Assembly: GCA_010015655.1 (NCBI GenBank) | Contig: ML976677.1 | Span: 557,876-621,875 of the forward strand | Reading direction: 5' to 3' | Length of the DNA stretch: 64,000 nt | DNA from: Bimuria novae-zelandiae CBS 107.79 | Taxonomy: Eukaryota > Ascomycota > Dothideomycetes > Pleosporales > Didymosphaeriaceae | Shown here: positions 35,401 to 46,800 of the stretch, piece after piece | Layout of the letters: each line of letters begins with the position of its first letter | How positions within the stretch are numbered: the stretch's first letter is position 1 | Made by a program: the position numbers and the translations under genes | The notes under the pieces: model-generated | What the model saw: the letters and a program-made list of their open reading frames with translations, nothing else | What the model was told of the DNA's origin: nothing | The model's database searches: none

Positions 35401-37680
35401 TAGAATATCTGTCTGTAACGAGCATCTAGCTCTTCTCTTTGTTAAACAATAGTAATTCGTAGGTGTGGAAATTAATAGAAAGCCTTTCTACGGGTCCTTG
35501 CTTATTAATCCTAGGTGCGCGGCTTATCTGCCTTCGCATCTTTACTCTTCTACATAAGTTATACTCTACTATTGTAATTCCCTTGACGCGCACCCCCTTA
35601 GCTCGCTACACTAGGTGCTCGATTACGGCGGGTCCTGGATAACCGAGCCTTTTATACCATAAGAGGGCTAATGCTCTTTAAGGTCGTCGTTGCGTTTAAG
35701 AATTGTAAGAATGCGTATAGTGCGCTACATGGTGCACAGGTTAGTGTTCTAATACCTATTATCTATAAATTTTGGTGAGCTCTCTAATAGTTGTTCCATT
35801 TGGTTGCTTTAGGGCAATAGGCTCTAATTAGGTATCTTACTAAAATCCCTTCTGCCTTAGCACTCGGAAGGAGACTAGGTTACATAGCATGTCTAGGCAT
35901 ATTGCTACGTTATGTAGTACTAGTCTTTTAGCTCCCTATTTATATTTTAGGTTTAAGATAACAGTTCCGTATCCCTTTACTTAGATTTAAGTGTCGCCTG
36001 CCTATATAAAGTTGCCTTGTGTAGGTGGCTAATAGTTCTAAATCCGGTCGGGGTCGTTCGTGATGTGGCACGTCGAGCCCGAGTCAAGGATAAAAGAACG
36101 CCAAAGAGAATAGTTAAATTAGTCTATAGTAAAGGTCGCAGAATAGGCGGCTTGCACCTTTAAAATCTATCTTCTATTTAGTTACTAATTAGTGATCTCT
36201 AGAGTTAGGGTATAGAAATTCTTAAAGGATAGAGTCTTAGTTCTAGGTCTGCTTTAAGCTCTTAGTAGACTTTAAAAATCGGTATCGTGCTCTTGTTTCA
36301 AAGCAACGTATTTAGCTATTCTTAGGTTTGGCTCCCACTATTCTAGTGCTTTGTCCGGGTAAAGATAGAAGCATTCCCTAATAGGGTGTCTTATATCGCA
36401 GGCCAGGCACTTAGCGGTTTTATTAGTGCCTGCTCTAGCAGGTTTACCACGATTAGCGTCCGCTTTAGCGGAGTTACCACTACCTTGTTAAGGGTTTAAA
36501 GAGCTTAAAGGTGCACAATCATCATCCTTCACAGCTATACGTTAATGTCAGGGTCTACCCCGTTTTATACCCCGAGAGTTTCCCGTTTCTATATATTAGG
36601 GATCCCCTTGCATACTCTAGGCAGCTTAGCTACTTTTAGCAAGATAAGATAAGTCTTTCGTTACGAACGCTGCCTTTTAGCTTCTGTTTTGCATTATCAG
36701 ATAATTTAGCATTATATATTCTCGGAAACGTCCTATCATGTCCTTTTAGTCCATGCCAGGTAGGTCCTTTCCATTTGATTAGAAGGTTGCAGCCCATACT
36801 AGAGCTATCTTGTTTACTACTAACATAAAGTTTATAGCCACAGGATTAAATTATGTAGTATTAGACACGTTTAGTGTCTTAGCCTCTATTATAGCATAAT
36901 TATATTTAGTAAGCTATATGTCCTAGTTATTCACTATGCGTAAAGGCTTTAATGAGCTATAGTATCGCTATCGCGCTTACTCTTATTCAAACTTAAAGGT
37001 AACTCCTACTTTTGCTTTTAGCTTTATAATCTATTCTTTAATAGTAGTATCTAGGAGATAGCAAGTGCGTTGTAGATGCGGTGCTACTAATAACTAAATA
37101 AACACTACGATCTGCTGCAAACTTGCGACTTTAGTCTTATACTTTATATACTACATCTTGTATTTCTCTATCCGGAGTTTATAAAGGTCTAAATCCTCTT
37201 TATAGCTCTTTAGTCCAGCGGACAAAAGTTTAGATAGTCTTAATAGTAAGACGCCGTCTAGAAGGGTTGCGGCTGGCGTATAGTCTGCCGTCTCGGGTAG
37301 CTCGGGCTCAAATGGCTCCGTGAGTGGGGTAATTACTAAATTAGGGTCGACTTGCGCCTATATATTGTATGCGACGCAGCGGGCTTATAGTTAGTTAAGC
37401 CAGCTGCGGTATTTAGTGTCATCGCGAAGAATAATCGTTCCGTTAGTTCAATTTAGGTTTTAGGTTGCTATTTTCGCTCTTGTTAAGGTAGTGAGACTCT
37501 TAATTATTAGATATCACGTCTTAATAGATGTCCTGATAATTCGGGGGGTTAAATTAATATATTAGGTTGTTCTTTTTGTCTACGGGGTTCCCTCGGCAGG
37601 TTCTGTGTGTTCTCGGTTAATCCCCGGCCTTTTTCGGGCTACCCCTGATCCTCCGAACTTGATATGCTTTTTATCTGACA
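32472..37680 (-). mobile_element. Ty1/copia element 3, nested in gypsy element 2
   Basis: 5209 bases with 176-base LTRs at 32472-32647 and 37505-37680 and target duplication ACACT (32467-32471, 37681-37685). Minus orientation: next to the 3' LTR lies a purine tract (complement of CACCCCCTCAGCTTGG), and next to the 5' LTR lies AAGAGTCTCACTACCTTAAC, shared with copia 4 and 5. Gag reads leftwards from about 37450 with a CX2CX3HX4C knuckle near 36385-36430 (CLACDIRHPIREC). The post-integrase motif STRDVVFDEN lies near 34770. The reverse-transcriptase motif IIIFFYVDDIIIAHH near 33700 keeps both Asp residues. The two LTRs differ at about nine positions, all transitions; seven of them are G-to-A in the 5' LTR copy. 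Confidence 0.93.
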
Positions 37681-39463
37681 ACACTATATTAATAAAAATA
37701 TAAGTAGTATAAGGTTAAAGAAGTCTTAAAGCTAGCCTAGCTTAAGAAATAGATCTAGGAGGCAGAAGCCTTATAAGAGGTTTAAGATAAGTCTAAGGAC
37801 TTAAAAAACTAAATTATTACTAGGCAATAAGCCACACTAGTAATAATATAATTATTATAGCTTATTAAGTAGACACTTACTAAGGTAAGAAGCGCTTAAT
37901 TAAGAATATTATAGTGTACGGGTATTATATTATAGTATTTATTAACTTAGGGATAGACGCGTATTTAATTACCTTATAAATAGTTAAAAGATATAATATA
38001 CTATATTATAATAAGAGGATACCGCTGTAGATAAGACTTGCGAATAGGACCTAGTTATAAGGATATAGTAATAGTTAGCTACGCCTTAAGACAGCGCTGG
38101 TATAAGTTAATATAGAAGGCCTAGAGAGCTAACATGTCTTCACTATTATAGAGATAAGAGATATTAAAGCTATTATAAGATATAAATAGCTAGAATAATA
38201 TAATCTATAAATAAATTAAATTAAGTAAACGATCCTTCCCTAAAATCTACTAGTAATAGCTTAGGCAAGCCCTAGTAAAAGAAAAATCTCTTAAAAATTT
38301 TAGGTAAGAAAGGGAAGCTAACTATCTAAAATATAAACAATATTAGTTTATAAAATAAATAAGATTTTAAAGTAACACCTAAGCCAGGTGCACTATATAT
38401 AGGTCCGGAAGGCTAAGATAGTCTTAAATAACTTAGGTTTACTAGAAGAATATAAGAAATTCGCAGACCTATTTAAGGAACACGATAAGACTATCCTACC
38501 TAAATATAAGGAGTAGGATTATAAGATACTACTAATAAAAGGGGCTAAGCTATAGCTAGAGCGCCTAAGGTCCCTTACCTATAAATAAGAAAAAGAGTTA
38601 AAGGAGCTAATATAGAAGAATCTACGCTTAAGAAAGTAAAGATTTAGCTAAAGCCCTATAGCCTTTCCTATACTCTTTATTTGCAAGAAAGATGGCAGGC
38701 TATAACTTTATATAAATTATAGATAGTTAAACGTCGTAATAGTTAAAAACTACTACCTATTACTACTAATAATAAAGCTTATGGATCAACTCTAAGGAGC
38801 TAAGTAGTTTATAAAATTTAATATCTAAAATAAATTCTATAGGATTTAAATTATAAAAGGCTATAAGTAGAAAACGGCTTTCCGCACGCAATATAGGCTT
38901 TTTAAATATATAATTATGCTAATAGGGCTAACTAACGTACTAGTAATCTTCTAGAAGCTTATAAATTAAGTATTATATAAATACTTAAATATATTCTATA
39001 CAGCATACCTTAATAACATATTAATATACTTAAGCGGAACTTTAAAAGAACATAAAAAACATATTCATAAGGTGTTATAAAAGCTACAAGAGTACAGATT
39101 GCTCCTACACCCTAAGAAATATAAATTCTATATTACGGAAACAAAATATCTAAGTTTATAATATCCTAGGAAGGTGTTAAAATAGACCTAAAGAAGATCG
39201 CGATAATAGAAGAATAATTACTACTAAAATTAGTAAAAAATATTTAATCCTTTTTAGGCTTTACTAACTTCTATCGCAAATTTATTAGGAACTATTCTAA
39301 GGTTACCGCTCTACTAATAGAACTTATAAAGACAGGAAAATAGCAACCTCTACAGGAAGTAGAGAAAAGAGCTTTTAAATAACTAAAGCGCCTATTCCTA
39401 ATGGCACTCCTACTATAGATATACGACCTAGAATGGCAGCACTATATCTACATAGACGCATTA
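37681..39463 (+). pseudogene. Protease, RT and partial RNase H of gypsy element 2
   Basis: After copia 3 the plus frame gives a retropepsin-like VFINLGIDAYLIT (Asp changed to Asn), then the reverse-transcriptase entry SPIAFPILFICKKDGRL near 38655, NVVIVKNYYLLLLI, and later [19 protein letters not shown] near 39245. It ends at the RNase H start YIYIDALC near 39460, where the 3' LTR begins. Many TAA/TAG codons are present. Confidence 0.85.
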
Positions 39464-39914
39464 TGTTACGGTCCAGAAGTCGACGGTGGGACGGAGAGCC
39501 TTATGACGGCATCCAGGCCCCACCTCAGGATTACGTAACGTCCTAGGCTGTCCCAGACGCCAAGACTATAGGACACCGTGTGACCACGTGACCCTTTAAT
39601 CACGTAACGTCCCAGGAAATCCCATGGGATCCCACGATGCCAGGATATAGGACATCGTGGGATTCTATAGGACAAGGAGGATATATATACAGGATGGTTT
39701 TCCTTTATTATGCTCCTTATAGTTAACTTACATATCTTCTATGCGAGTACGTTTTCTTATATAAACTAATAATTATCTTACTTTATTATAAAATAAAATT
39801 ATCTAGCCTCGCGCTAAGTGTCGCATTAACTTATACTACTAAATAATTTATAAAGTACTATAATACCTTACTACCCTAACCCGGATAGGAATAAGGTGTA
39901 AGAGCCTCATAACA
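39464..39914 (+). repeat. 3' LTR of gypsy element 2
   Basis: 451 bases, beginning TGTTACGGTCCAGAAGTCGA and ending GAGCCTCATAACA, followed by the target duplication TATAG. No purine-rich tract precedes it. Confidence 0.9.
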
Positions 39915-39919
39915 TATAG

Positions 39920-40653
39920 CATATTTCTAGAAAGAGCTTAAGGAGAGTAACTAGTATCTTGTAACTCCTTAAGAGCGCGAGAATATAGTAGCTCTAGTAT
40001 ACTAAGTAAATCTAGGGGACTAGAATACTTATTTTATTTAGCTTAAAACTTAGAAATGCTCTTATCTTGCTTTCTAGGATTATAAAATTCCTTGTAAATA
40101 TGTAATTACTATCTGTTAGTTCTTTAATGCTAAACCTAAGAACTATATCGCTAAGTTCTATAAGATGTCTAAGTATCGTGAACAGTATAGGTACTCTCTA
40201 TTACTAGTTTTACTAGACAATCTCGAATCTAATAGTATTATAAAGCCACCTCCTAATGCTCCCTTGCGAGGTCGCCTAGTCTAGAAAAGGATAAAGCGAA
40301 GGACGCGAGAGACAGAAGCACAAAGACTTAAAAATCTAGTATTATTTAATAGTTAAAAGGAGTAACAGGATAAGACTTAAAACTAGTATTAATTAGGCGT
40401 AACCTATTTCTAATAGTACCTAAATATATTAAATTATCCTAATTAGATTATACTTATCTAGCGCTATCCTAAATAGGCTATACCTAATTAAGGGGTATTA
40501 ACTTAACTTCCTAAAAAAATTATATTTAGCCTATCGTTAATTTCTTAACCGCTAGACTTAAGAGAGCACGGTACCTTATAGCAATAGATTAAAGCTATAT
40601 AAGCAAACCTTAGAGAAATTAAGGTAATAAAAAAGTGTTATTAGACTTAGGTG
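39920..40653 (+). pseudogene. MULE transposase, SWIM zinc-finger part
   Basis: The plus frame resumes with AYF then KELKES, and shows a SWIM-type zinc finger near 40040-40110 (LKTxKCSYLAF, DYKIPCKYVITIC; the expected His is Tyr). FYKMSKYREQYRYSLLL, LLDNLESNSIIKPPPNAPLR and a GR/RTK-type basic stretch follow, all as in MULE C-terminal regions. The piece is interrupted at 40653 by a fold-back element flanked by TA. Confidence 0.85.
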
Positions 40654-40812
40654 TAACGAGGTAGCCACGGTCGCACACGTGGCCTTCTCTCGCTTATAGA
40701 GGTTCCGGCTAGGCTAGGATCAAACACTAGCGCTAGTGGCTGACCCTAGCATATCGTATATATATTATACTATACGAGTAATACTTGGCTTAAGTATTCT
40801 CGTGCGTACCTT

Positions 40813-43800
40813 TGTCAGATTTGATAGTGTTCTGTCACTTTGAGATAATGCAATGATGAGAATTTGATGGATGTGATGATTGATTGATGATGTTCGTGTT
40901 CTGTCTGTGTCTGGAATGCAGATGTGTGCGAGGCTCCAAATAAGTGCCGCTGCAGCGCTAGCCCTATTTAGAATAGTACAAAAGAGAGAGTGCTCCAGCC
41001 TTATATCCACAACAGATAGAGGCCATATAATCGGACACACCCCCTCAGCTTGGGCTTATCCTTAAGCTGGACCTTCGCATTATTTATCTGTCTATTATTC
41101 TAACTTAAAGGCCTCTATCCTCTACTATAGATCCTGTAGGGTAACCTCTTAATTAGTAATCTTGTCTAATATATTTTTAAGTCCCAGCTTATTCAGAAAC
41201 TTGCTCTATTTATTTACTAGTAAGGCCTTTGTAAGTCCATCTGCAACCATGTCCTTTAAGCGTTAATAGTCCACTTTAATTTTCCCAAGTGTAACTTCTT
41301 GTCTTAGCTAGTAATTGTGGATATTTACATAACAGAGCTTAGTCTGCAGCTTTGCGATCTCTTTAGTAACCAGGCGAATAGTTTATTAATTATCGTAGTT
41401 AATTATAATTAGGTAATTGCTCATAGCGATCTAGAGCTCCTAAAGTAATCGTAAAATAAAGATGGCCTCCTTAGCCACTTGTAAAAGCGCTAGAAGTTCG
41501 GCCTCTATTATTAATGTAGTAACTGTATCTTGCTTGCTTGCTTTCCAGGCAATTAGGCCACTAAATAGCTTAATAATGTATCCTTGTGAACTCTTACGAT
41601 TAAGTATATTATCTATAAAGGATGCGTCGCTTGCTACTTCTAAAGTATCTGCACCCCCAAGCTAAAGACCTAGTAATTTGGTATTAGCAAGATAGAGGAA
41701 AACTTGGTTAGTAGTCGCTTAATACTCTTCGCTTGGGTTAGATAAGAATCGTGATAATCTAGAGCTTGCAAAGGCGATATCTAGTTAAGTTATAACTATA
41801 GTATAGAGAATTAATCCAACTTTGCGCTGGTATTAATTAATCTTACCCTTACTAGCCAGTCCTGTTCTTAGGAGTAATTCGATTGAACCCATCGGGGTAT
41901 TATAGCGAATCTCATGGTGATTAATGAGGCGCGATATTTTGTTAATGTATAATACTTGTAAAAGCCAGATCTTTCTATTTAAGCGGTCCCTAATAATTTT
42001 AATTCCTAGAAACTATTACAGGTCTTTCCCGCTAATAAGGGTAAATTTAGTTCTTATCTCTTTAATAGCTGCTTTTGCTGCAGACTCGTGATTCTTCTAA
42101 TAGGCGATAATAAGATCATCTATATAGAAGAAGATAATAATGCCATCCTTAATAAGGCAGCATGGCTCGTGGGGCACTATTTCAAAGCTAATATCACAGA
42201 GCGTTAATGTAAACTCTCTTTGCTAGAGTAGTAGAGATATGCGCAGTCTATACAGTGCTTTGTGTAGTTTAAGGACTATGCCTGCTCGCGAGTATCCGCG
42301 GGGCATTCTCATGTAGATTTCTCTGTCTAGCTTTGCGTGAACAAACGCGTTCGTAACGTTATATTAGATAAGCTCTAGGTTAAACTAAGCTACAATCGCT
42401 ATAAGCATGTAAAAGGATTATCCTATTGTCAGATTAAAGGGTGTTTTTGATGAGATGGAAAAGTAATTGATTCTTCTTTTCTTCATGTGTCTTTGCAAGA
42501 ATGTAAGGCTCTTTTATCCTTACGTCTCACGTTAAGACGCTAATCTATTTCCGTTGAGTAAGGAGAGTCGCCCTTTGTCCCGCCCAGAATCGTGCGGATA
42601 AACCAGACTACTAGTAAAGTCTCTTTATGTAGGGTTGCGCCAGCTACCTTCGTGTGTGCAAGGGGCCATGTAATCAGACACACCCCCTTAGCTTAGGCTT
42701 ATCCTCAAGCTAAAGACCATTCGTCAGTAATTAGATAGTCCTATCTTAGTTCAATCTCAAAGGCCTCTATCCTTTGCTCTAGCTCGAGCAGATTAACTTC
42801 TTTATTCGTAATTATGTCCTTAATCTCTGCAAGTCCTAATTTATCCAGGAACTTACTCCACTTGTTAGCTAGCAGGGCCTTTATAAGTCTATCCGCAACC
42901 ATGTCCTCCAATCGTTAATAGTCCACCTTAATTGTCCTAAATGCGACTTCTTGTCTTAGCTAGTAATTATAGATATTAATATAACGGAGCTTCGTCTGCA
43001 GCTTAGTAATCTCTTTAGTAATAAGTTAGATTGTTTGCTGGTTATCGCAATTAATCGTGATAAGAGAATCGCTAAGGTTAATCTTTAGCTCCTTTAGTAA
43101 TCAGGATGTAAATAAAGCCTCCTTCGCCACCTATAATAGTGCTAGTAATTCGGCTTCAGTTATTAATATAGTAACTATGTCCTGCTTGTTTGCTTTCCAG
43201 GCAATTAGGCCACTAAATAGTTTAATAATATATCCTTGCGAGCTCTTGCGGTCGAGCGTATTATTAGTAAAGGACGCGTCACTCGCCACTTCTAAAGTAT
43301 CTACACCCCCAAGCTGAAGGCCTAATAATCTAGTATTAGCAAGGTAGAGGAGAACTCGATTGGCAGCTGCTTAGTGCTCTTTGCCTGGGTTAGATAGGAA
43401 TCGTGATAATCAAGAGCTTGTAAAGGCAATATCTAGTCGCGTGGTTACTACAGCGTAGAGGATTGATCCTATCTTTCGCTGATATCGATTGACTTCAGCC
43501 TTGCTGGCGAGCCCTGAGCGTGGGAGCAGTTCGACTGCTGCTATTAGGGTATTATGGCGAATCTCATGGTAATTAATGAGGCGCGATATTTTGTCGATGT
43601 ATAAGGCTTGTAAAAGCTAAATCTTTCTGTTTAGGCGATCCCTAATAATTTTAATCCCTAGGAACCACTGCAGATCTTTCCCGCTAGTAAGGGAGAACTT
43701 AGTACTTATTTCTACTATAGCTCCTTTAGCTACGTGCTCTTAATTCTTGTAGTAGGCGATAATTAGGTTGTCCACGTAAAAGAAAAGAATAAGGCCATCT

Positions 43801-46800
43801 TTAATAAGACAACACGGCTTATAGGGGACTATAGTGAAGCCCATGTTGCGGAGCGTAGATATGAACTCCCTCTGCCATAGTAATAGAGAGATACGTAATC
43901 CATAGAGCGCCTTATGCAATTGCAGGACTGTGCCTACTCGCGTATATCCGCGGGGCATCCTCATGTAAATCTCTCTATCGAGCTTTGCATATACGAAGGC
44001 GTTCGTGACGTCGTATTAAATTAGTTCTAGGTCAAATCGTGCAGCTATTGCCATAAGCATGCGAAATGATCGTCCTGCCAGCGTTGCGGCATAGGTTTCT
44101 TGTAAGTTAAGATGCCGCTATTAATCGCCTCGCACCACTAATCTCGCCTTGCATTTCTATAATCGATAGTGCTTGTTAAACTTGTAGGTATATACCTACA
44201 TACAGTCGAGAATCTAATAACCTAATGCTCTTATTAGAGCTGCTGCAACCTCACTCTAGGACTTTATTTCCTTATAGCTCTGGAGATGAGATCGCTCGGC
44301 TTCCTTCCATATATTATAGAGTAGGTGATCCTCGAGCTTGCTTCGACATGTGGGTGGCTCTAGGAGTACACTTTGATGTGGTTTCTTGCCCAATGTGATC
44401 ATTCGTCGAAGCTGCGCCTTATCGAGAGCCTTGCCCTTATATTTGCTGCTACTGCTGGCTTCGGTGCCTGCCATAAAGGCTGCGGCCTATAGGCTTGTTT
44501 GTAACTGCCCTGTTTGCACTACTGGCGATAGTTTAAGCTAATTATCTCCTGCTATTAATTGTGCAAGGAGTGTTACTAGTAGCAGCGTTAAGGGAGGCGT
44601 TAGATATTTGTACCTAGCTTTCCTGTCTTGCCTATACTTGGGAGCTCCTTTAACCTCTTCCTCTAACGCTTCACTAATTGTCTTATCTTTAAAGAAGGAC
44701 TCGGTAGCTTGCTCTTGTTAAGGTAAGGGAGGTAACTTTACTAATTATACCTAAGCTACTATTTCTTCTAATATACTGTGCATAAGGTTATCTATTAGGT
44801 CTTTAGTTTTGCCTAAGAACACAGTATCCTCGTCGAATATTACGTCGCGAGTACTAATTGTCTTTACTAGGGAGGGGATCCATATCCTCCAGATATTAGT
44901 TGATCTGTAGCTAACTAGATAGCCTATCCAAGCTTTAGAGTCCAGCCGTTGGAGCTTGCTCTTGCCACGTTTAGTGTTATTAGTTATAGCAAAGGCTTTG
45001 CAGCCATAGGCTTTTAAGTAAGCTTAATTAGGCTTCTTCGGTTAAGTAACAACGCCGTTCTAAAGAGCTACTGTCGTAAAGAACACTTTATATAGTAATT
45101 ACCATTAATTAGCGTAGTTTAGGGTTTAATTATAGAGGTAGACTGCAGCTCGGGTGATCTTAGGCCATATCTACCAAGATAGGTTAGAGTTAAGTTGCAT
45201 CGCACGCGCTTTCTCCTTAATTACACCCCCTAAGCGTTTAGCCCCTTTATTTTATGCTTAAGTATCGAGTGCTAAAGGCTTAATTCTAATGCCTTATGCT
45301 AAGCACTACTTCTTAACGTCTATCTTAATAGAGAAGATCTCGTTGTTGGATTTAATTACTTTCACCGTAATATTATATTATACTCTTATAAACAGTATAA
45401 AGGTGCTAAGTTGCTTAATAATGGATCGTGCTAGGCGATTATCCTTAAAGTAAAAGTCCTATGCAAAGCTAAAGAATTAATTAGTAATTAGCATTTAGCT
45501 CTTCTCTCTTATTAAGCTATCTGCTTTGTAGTCGTGAAAATTAATTGCGACTCGCTCACCGGGGCCTTTAGTTAGGTCTCTAGCTTGCCAGCGTATTTAC
45601 TGTTTTAGTTTTACTTTACCGCAGGCGTTACACTTAATAGTAGGTAGGCCTTTAATTTTCACTCCCTTAGATTACTATACGAGATGTTCGAGAGCCTAAG
45701 GGCCTAGATAGCCTAATTATTAGTGCTAGGTTAATATATCTGCCCTCTACGGTCTTCGTTTAGTGCGTGTGTTAGTCTTGTGGGTGGCATGCGCAGCTTT
45801 AGTAGGAGTACTACCTACTAGCCATGTCCTGTGTTCTAGCACCCACTGTCCATGCAACTCTTAAAGTTCTGCTAGTATAGTATTGTCTCTTCTCTTTAGA
45901 GTCGTTGGGTCTGCCCTTGTGTCCCACTAAAGGCCTTGCCTCCGGAGTAATTGGAACAATACAAGGTTACAGAGCAGGTTAGGGCAATAGGCGACATTAT
46001 CTAGCCGTATTATTTAATTGCTGCTTGCACTCCGTACGTTAAGATAGACGCTCCCGTATCTTTTAATCTATATTTGCGTATTCCCTGCCCATATAAAGTC
46101 TCCCGGCGCCGGTGGCTAGTAGGAGACAAAGCGATCGATGTCGTTAAAAATATGGCAAGTTGTGCCTAAATCGAGTATAGCTAAGCATCGCAATAGGTAC
46201 GTGTTTAGGTTAGTGTAGACGGATGCGGCTTTAAAGCTCGCTAGGATTTTAGTGATCTTGCGTCCATCTAGTTACTTATTATTAGCCTTAGTGATTCGAG
46301 TTAGAGTGGGAGTATGCGATAATTTAATTCTAGGTATTTAAGACTTTAGTCTTTTCACTATTCTTAACTTCTCTTAGAAGTTGGTATCATGTTCTAGCCT
46401 AAGCTTAACTAGCTTTACTATAAGAGGGTTCGCTCTAAACCAGTCTAGCTGCTTGTCTAGAAAGGCATAAAAACAGTCTTAAAGACTATAGCGTAGTTTA
46501 TAAGCAAGGTAATAATTGCCACTAACTACTATTAGCTTAAGGCTCTAAGGCGACTGCTTAGATTTAGTACGTTAACTATTATTTTATTATTTATAATTTC
46601 GAAGTCTTCCCTGACTTTTAGATAATGCTGCTTCATCCACAAGAGAGGCGTCCCTGTCTATAGCCTGGGTGGATTCACTACCGTTAGCGAGAGATAAACC
46701 TGCAATAGCAAAAGTGCCCTTTTATTTGCCCTTAATCGGGTGCTGCAGGATCATGTGGTCTTGGAAGAGTTTTATTATATTCTTTCGTGAGACAGCTGCA

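Larger units (their letters stand above)
30191..39914 (+). mobile_element. Ty3/gypsy element 2, integrase-less, with copia 3 inside
   Basis: Bounded by LTRs 30191-30637 and 39464-39914 and the target duplication TATAG (30186-30190, 39915-39919). Plus-strand gag and zinc knuckle, protease, reverse transcriptase and the start of RNase H are present. The 3' LTR begins directly after IYIDALC of RNase H, so the rest of RNase H, the integrase and any polypurine tract are missing. Without copia 3 and its duplication the element is about 4.5 kb. It interrupts the MULE transposase only 14 bases after the solo LTR and its duplication. Confidence 0.9.

Noticed and set aside
41462..43317. Plus-strand frames at 41462-41665 and 43057-43317 as genes
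   Set aside because: Antisense shadows of the RNase H regions of copia 4 and copia 5; their mutual similarity reflects element relatedness.
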